In this document: positions 58,973-64,000 of the stretch, in pieces
Layout of the letters: each line of letters begins with the position of its first letter
Numbering within the stretch: position 1 is the stretch's first letter
Source of the DNA: Sphagnum compactum
Taxonomy: Eukaryota; Bryophyta; Sphagnopsida; Sphagnales
DNA: 64,000 bases
Reading direction: 5' to 3'
NCBI GenBank assembly: GCA_965153455.1
Contig: OZ234502.1
Coordinates: forward strand, 8,277,495-8,341,494
Made by a program: the position numbers and the translations under genes
The notes under the pieces: generated by a model
Database searches by the model: none
The model's input: the letters and a program-made list of their open reading frames with translations, nothing else
Told to the model about the DNA's origin: nothing

Positions 58973-61900
58973 ATGTCGACGATCCAAGAAATTGTTCCAC
59001 TTTCTGAAACGATCAGCCAGACGGCCCAAGAAGGTTTGGGAGTTGGGGGCCAAGTGATCGCGAAGTCGGAGATGCCTGAAATTGGTCATTCTGGTGAGAC
59101 CAGCGAGCCGGGCCAAGAAGGTTTGAGAGTTGGCCAAGATGTGAGGATGTCGACGATGCCTGAAGTTGGACAATCTGATGTCGAAACTAGCCAACCGGTT
59201 TGTTTCTACTCCTTTTCCCGGGTTCACTTCAGTTCGTTTCCTCGGAGACTGATTAAGTTGCAGGTTTGGGGTCTACGTTTATTGGAAGTATGTATTATGT
59301 ACACACAATAGTACTAACAGAAGTTAGTGTCGGAAGAGTGGCTTTTATGCATGTATCCTGTTTTGGGGTGTTCTCCGTTGTTCTATAATGTTCCAACCAT
59401 ACTTCCCAGAGGCAGGCGATGCTCATTGGTTTATATAGTTTTGGAGTTGTCATGATTTTGAGCAGCTTGAGTTATTCATGTCTTAAGATGTCTCAGGCTT
59501 TAATAGTATATCCAGAGATGTTTTGGTGGTTCGAGCTATTTCTCAGAAATGTGGAGGCCAACCTTCTGGCATATGCTCTATGCCCCAGTTCCCTTCTCGT
59601 ATGTTCATCCACTCAGGTCGTGAGTGGATCAACATCAGAAATGAGGTACCCACTTTTATACCAATGCTTTTTCCATTTTGTGAAGCCCTTCGATGTCTTG
59701 ATATCTATCCATATTTTAAAATGAAAACTTAGCTCATATTTTTCTATTATGTCATAAGCTAGTTTACGAACTGTAGGCGAGGATTTCAGTTGAGCTAGTT
59801 AAAAGTCTGCCTTGGCAGTAGTTGGAAGCATGATTGTACTGATCCTACAAAAAGTCATTTAGTTGTCATGGTGGGCTCTCATGTACTGACGCTTCTATCG
59901 GATGAATCTGTTGCTAAAGTGTGGGTGCAGCATTTGACTGCGATCTGAAGTCCAAGCAAATGGGCGGGGTGCATTCGAAAGGACAATCAAGTGATGCGGC
60001 AACTCAGAATCCAAAGGGGTACGCATCTTCTTAGCAGTCAATGAATGTATGTCGCATATGTATACAACAATGAAATTCAATCTATTTTGCATTCTTACAA
60101 TTATGCCATTTTACAAACTTTGTATCTGAAACTAAAATTCTTTCCTTAACAACCTTCAAATTTGTCAAAATTACTTAACCAAGATCACTGTGGTGATTGC
60201 ACATTTGGGCCCAGTGCTAACTTTAGGGATCCCACATCTCTAGACTATTGTGAAGACTACAGCATTTTCTTTCTCCTAATGATGCACGGCCTTCAATGCT
60301 TGATGTCCTTTGGTTTGAAGTGTAATTGTTGTATTACAGGTTGGATGAGATGCTCACTGCGGGCACAAAACTGCACTCAGTCTCGGAAAAGAAGAGTGTG
60401 GAAGTTGAGCTATTTGAAGCCTCTAAGGATTCTAAGTGGTTTGATGCAATAGAGAAAAAGAATTGCAAGTTGCTTTTGCAGCTCTTTAGATCTGATCGTC
60501 GCCTATGGGTACAGACAGGTCGCAAGGGTCGAAGTGTACTGCATGTAGCAGTCATACAGGGATGTTCGGAATTGGTGCGTGAACTTCACGATTATGAGGG
60601 CGATTTGGTTCCTTGCGGGAAAAACTGGCAGACTCCATTTGAGTTTCTGTGGGAAAATGCGAGGGATGGGAGATTGAAAGATGCCTTTGCTGAAGTCATA
60701 TGGCTTGTTATGGAGGGACCAAGGAATACTCCTAAAGCATTGTGGCGGGATGAGTACATACAATCACATGTTATGTGCAGGATGCCTGAAGACAGTGAAA
60801 TGTCGAGCTTACGTGAAGCTATAAGCTCCATCGCCATTGAACAGAACTTCGGGATGGACGAGAATGATGTGGATTTTAACTTTGAGAATGTTGAGCGCAA
60901 GGAATTGTACGTTCATATGGCGTGTAGTAGGTTGCGATATATCCACGGACACTACAAAGAAGGTCGGGATCAGATAGTCGGGTTCATAATTGCAGTATTA
61001 AAAGATTTGTCCCAAAGAGATTTGTGTGGGACAAATCTTCTAAAGAGATTGTGCAATCAAAAGGATGCGCAAGGTAGAACATTCTTACAAGTTTTTGTTC
61101 TCTGGAACGGAGGATACAGCGACGAGGGCAGCAGAACGTTCGAGAGTATGTTAAAAATCTTGCCGGAGGCGTGTGTAATTAGCCGCGACAAAGCTGGAAG
61201 GACGGTATTACATTGGGCTGTGGCTCATACGTCCTATTGGGCGGTGAAGGCTCTCTTGGAAAGTGGAAAAGCTGGACCTGATATTACTTTCGAGACCGTG
61301 AGTATTGGGCAAATTACCGCGTTCCATTTAATTATACTCTATGAGGATTTTCTGCCGTATCATTATGAACTTCTTTTGAAAGACTTCCTGAAAAATGACT
61401 TTTGCATACTCAGAGGGAAACTTGGCGATTTTTATGCAGTGTCCAATCGCCAAGATCCTCTACTATGGGCCATGCTAATGGGTCGGAACAATTTCGTGAA
61501 GGATGTCATGAAATCAGAGGTAATATGTCCCACCTTTGTACATCACTAACTTGCACACTGATTTGTTCAATTGTGTAACAAACTTTAAATCTTGAAAGAG
61601 TGACAAAGGAAATGCATTAAGATATTCATGTTATAAAAATGTTTTAGGAATCGGAAATATGCTTGGTCCATTACCACTTGGGCTCTGAAATAATCTAAAT
61701 TAACCGATGTGACAATTGTTTTTCGAAAGATCATAAACTAAAATAAGAGAATATGGTCTTTAAATTTAATGTGTCTTATTTATTTGACTAAAATAAAACA
61801 TTGAGACTTTTGTTTTTAACTCAACATTGAATGATGTGAATTTTTTTTAAAAATTAATTAGTTAATTAGCATTGGGGTGAAATTTTGTGCCTCACCTGGA

Positions 61901-63246
61901 ATTTCCTAAGTGATGCATTTTTTCCAATGTATAAAATTGTCACACAAGAAATGGAGTATTTTAGGATATTTCTACAAAGGTGATTTTTTTGGCAAAATCT
62001 TACCTTAATGAAAATTAGGTTAGATAATGGCCATTGATCAATCCCTTCTTGCCACCACCTTCCACCCTAGTAGGTGCACACAATGGTCATCATGTAGTAT
62101 GTATCTACAACATGGAAATAAAATGAACATGTTAACATCTATAAAGACCATGGATATGAAATGTTCCCTGTAAAGCTTTCAATAAAAGATACATAACACT
62201 TGCAAATATGGTGAGCATGTAAGTTATGCATAAAATAATATTGAAGATTGCTGATTAAAGTAGTTTATTAAATGGTGTCCATGTTGCACTAAAAGACTTT
62301 TACACTTTCATTTGTACTGCAGGAGTGCAAGGAAGTTTACAAAGAAAATGAACTTTTATCAATGGCTGCTTTTTCAGGAAATGTTGAAATTTTACAACTT
62401 CTCTTGCAAAAGGAGGATGTTGATAAATTGAATGTTTTTTGTCATTCATTTCAAGCTCCACCCCTACATCTTGCGGTAAGAGAAATGCTACGTCGGCGTC
62501 ATGTAACTCCCCGAGCTTTTGATGATTGGGTTCATTGTAATGACTTCATAAGTATAAACTTATTGGAGAAAAAGTTGCGTGGAAAAGATAGTGGAATTGC
62601 CAATACAGATAAATCTACATATGGTGTTCAGAAAATAAATGCATATCAATACAATGCAAGAAAAGCATGTGCCAACTTATTATTGCAAGCCGGTGCAGAC
62701 ATATTGACAATAGACAAGCTCCAGTGCATGGCAGATCCTGGACCATACGCACCTGATGAAGCAAGAGTATGGTGGTACGAATTGGTTGCAAAAGAAACTC
62801 TCAACATCAAAAATGACTTAAATGCCGCTGGGACTGGAACTGCCGTAGTAGCAACTCTTGTCGCAACGGCATCCTTTGTGGGTCCATTGCAACCACCCCT
62901 TAATTATGTAGCAATGTTGTCTGGAACAGCCACTGTAGATGCTGGGGTACAAGTAACAGAGTTACTAATCAAAGTATTTCTAGTGAGCAATAGTTTGTCA
63001 TTTTATCTTGCCATCACATCTATCATGTTAGCCATTATGCCATCTCTTCCTATTCCAAAAGAGGGTCTTGTGTTTGGGCCATGTGATGACCTAAAACGAA
63101 GTCGAAGGACCATATCCATAGCCATAGGGATGCTTTTAGCATCCATTATTAGTGTGCTTATTTCTTTTGCAGCTTCTTCACTTGTAGTGATACCTTTGCA
63201 GCATCGAGGGCTAATGGCTTATAGTACATCAATAGGTGTTGTATAG
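58973..63246 (+). CDS. Ankyrin-PGG (ACD6-like) membrane protein, copy B
   Basis: Predicted membrane protein with cytosolic ankyrin repeats and a C-terminal PGG-type helix bundle; relatives act in defence and cell-death signalling. Exons are 58973-59197, 60350-61519 and 62323-63246 (225+1170+924 nt), all phase 0, giving 772 residues without a stop. Donors are GTTTGT and GTAATA; the second intron ends CTGCAG. Ankyrin repeats lie at about residues 132-163 (GRKGRSVLHVAVIQGCSELV), 356-382 (AGRTVLHWAVAHTSYWAVKA), 474-502 (LLSMAAFSGNVEILQLLLQK) and about 570-595 (ACANLLLQAGADILTIDK). The PGG region is about 615-760: helix AVVATLVATASFVG, then PLQPP where most relatives have a PGG motif, and two further strong helices. 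Exon 1 is short and acidic and is the least certain part: the acceptor used (GATGAG|ATG) is weak, and translation could instead start at the ATG at 60350. The stop falls in a 37-bp duplication, shortening the tail relative to copy A. Confidence 0.8.
59419..59724 (+). other. ORF inside intron 1 of copy B, shared with copy A
   Basis: 101 codons starting MLIGLYSFGVVMIL are nearly the same as the frame in copy A intron 1 until about codon 65, where copy A has an insertion. It is hydrophobic and no family is recognised. Probably carried along with a recently exchanged intron. Confidence 0.3.
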
Positions 63247-63292
63247 GGATTTTTTGTATATGATTTTTTAATATGTTGTATAGGGATTTTTT
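63237..63292. repeat. 37-bp tandem duplication carrying the stop of copy B
   Basis: TGTTGTATAGGGATTTTTT occurs at 63237 and again at 63274. The TAG stop (63244-63246) lies in the first copy. Reading on in the same frame gives FFFFLRFLRLIF, which matches the FFFLRLLRLIL tail of copy A, so the coding sequence once extended further. Confidence 0.85.
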
Positions 63293-64000
63293 TCTTTTTT
63301 CTACGGTTTTTGAGATTGATATTCCCTCGAAATACTTTCATTAAAATGTTGTACCAAAGGATTGGTAAACTTTAAACGTATCAGGATTTATCAACAAATT
63401 AGCTTTGAGCTCTAATTGATCTCAAGCACTTCATGTGTGGTAGGCTGCAACATCCATACTATGGTGAAAGAGAATTGAAGACAATATATGTTTGGTGGGT
63501 ACTACTAGAGAATGGAACAAGAGAAGTATGCAAGGCCCTTCAACAACCGATGGTATCGAATGGAATTGTGAGCTCTGACTTTGGTATGGACTAGTTCATT
63601 AATGGTGAATCCATGACCTATGTAGATGGTAAGTACTTTTAATTATGTCAAGTAATTGGCATATCCTCTTTTAGTTTAAGCTCTTTTGATTGTCCCTTGT
63701 GCTTTCTTTAACATTAAAAGAATAGGTGATTTCAATAGTTTCATTACCCATCAAATGTGTACTTTACATATCTTTGTTCTAAATCATTACTTTTTGGTCC
63801 AAGTAGGAAAGCCTAATGTGTTGCCAAGATGTTATTGCAACTTTGTCATTATGAGGAGTGAAATTAAATATAAAATTGTGGATTTTTTGAAAGATTTCAA
63901 ATGATGGTAGCAAGTAAGTTGCCCAAGTATTCTTTGGAAGATTTCAAATGAGGGTATCAAGCAAGTTGCCCAAGTGTGCAATGGTTATGAATAGAGTTTG
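63293..64000. other. 3' flank of copy B with a short tandem duplication
   Basis: At 63889-63928 and 63937-63976 a 40-bp unit (GAAGATTTCAAATGA.GGTA, then AGTTGCCCAAGT) is repeated. No further gene is visible before the window ends. Confidence 0.6.

Overview
The window reads as nuclear DNA of a land plant with a large, repeat-rich genome. The evidence is multi-exon genes with GT-AG introns and plant-specific families (an AWPM-19/PM19-like membrane protein, plant-type mevalonate kinase exons, ankyrin-PGG proteins of the ACD6 type), plus plant transposon classes (CACTA-type MITE, hAT, Ty3/gypsy). Gene density is very low and AT-rich satellites are abundant. A fern, lycophyte or gymnosperm would fit, but nothing here fixes the taxon. 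Most long open frames are shadows of repeats; the real genes were found by joining exons.

Layout. At 1.8-3.8 kb (minus) lies an apparently intact four-exon AWPM-19/PM19-like gene of 180 residues. From 3.8 to 20 kb there is intergenic DNA with minisatellites and two unrecognised, probably decayed coding stretches (10.4 and 11.2 kb, minus). At 20.1-23.4 kb (minus) is an unprocessed mevalonate kinase pseudogene: introns kept, at least three in-frame stops and several frameshifts. From 23.5 to 31.5 kb there are tandem arrays, including an island in which several satellite types are repeated in mirror order around about 30.33 kb. At 32.7-33.7 kb is a dead hAT transposase, followed by unassigned TE-like DNA to 38.6 kb.

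The most notable structure is a pair of ankyrin-PGG genes in opposite orientation: copy A (38.6-43.75 kb, minus) and copy B (58.97-63.25 kb, plus). About 1.75 kb covering promoter, exon 1 and intron 1 is very similar between them, while the ankyrin/membrane coding part is much more diverged. Both carry the same palindrome just upstream of the same TATA box. Copy A has lost its start codon and carries two frameshifts. Copy B is open for 772 codons, but its tail is cut by a stop inside a 37-bp tandem duplication.

The spacer between the two copies (44-58.6 kb) holds minisatellites, a 200-bp duplication, a textbook 139-bp CACTA-type MITE with a 3-bp target duplication, a tRNA-like SINE head, a Ty3/gypsy remnant (zinc knuckle, protease, YIDD reverse transcriptase), and a cluster of seven copies of an unfamiliar short repeat in both orientations that forms hairpins. 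The genes do not form a pathway. The candidates for function are the PM19-like gene and ankyrin copy B; most of the rest is decay and repeat turnover.
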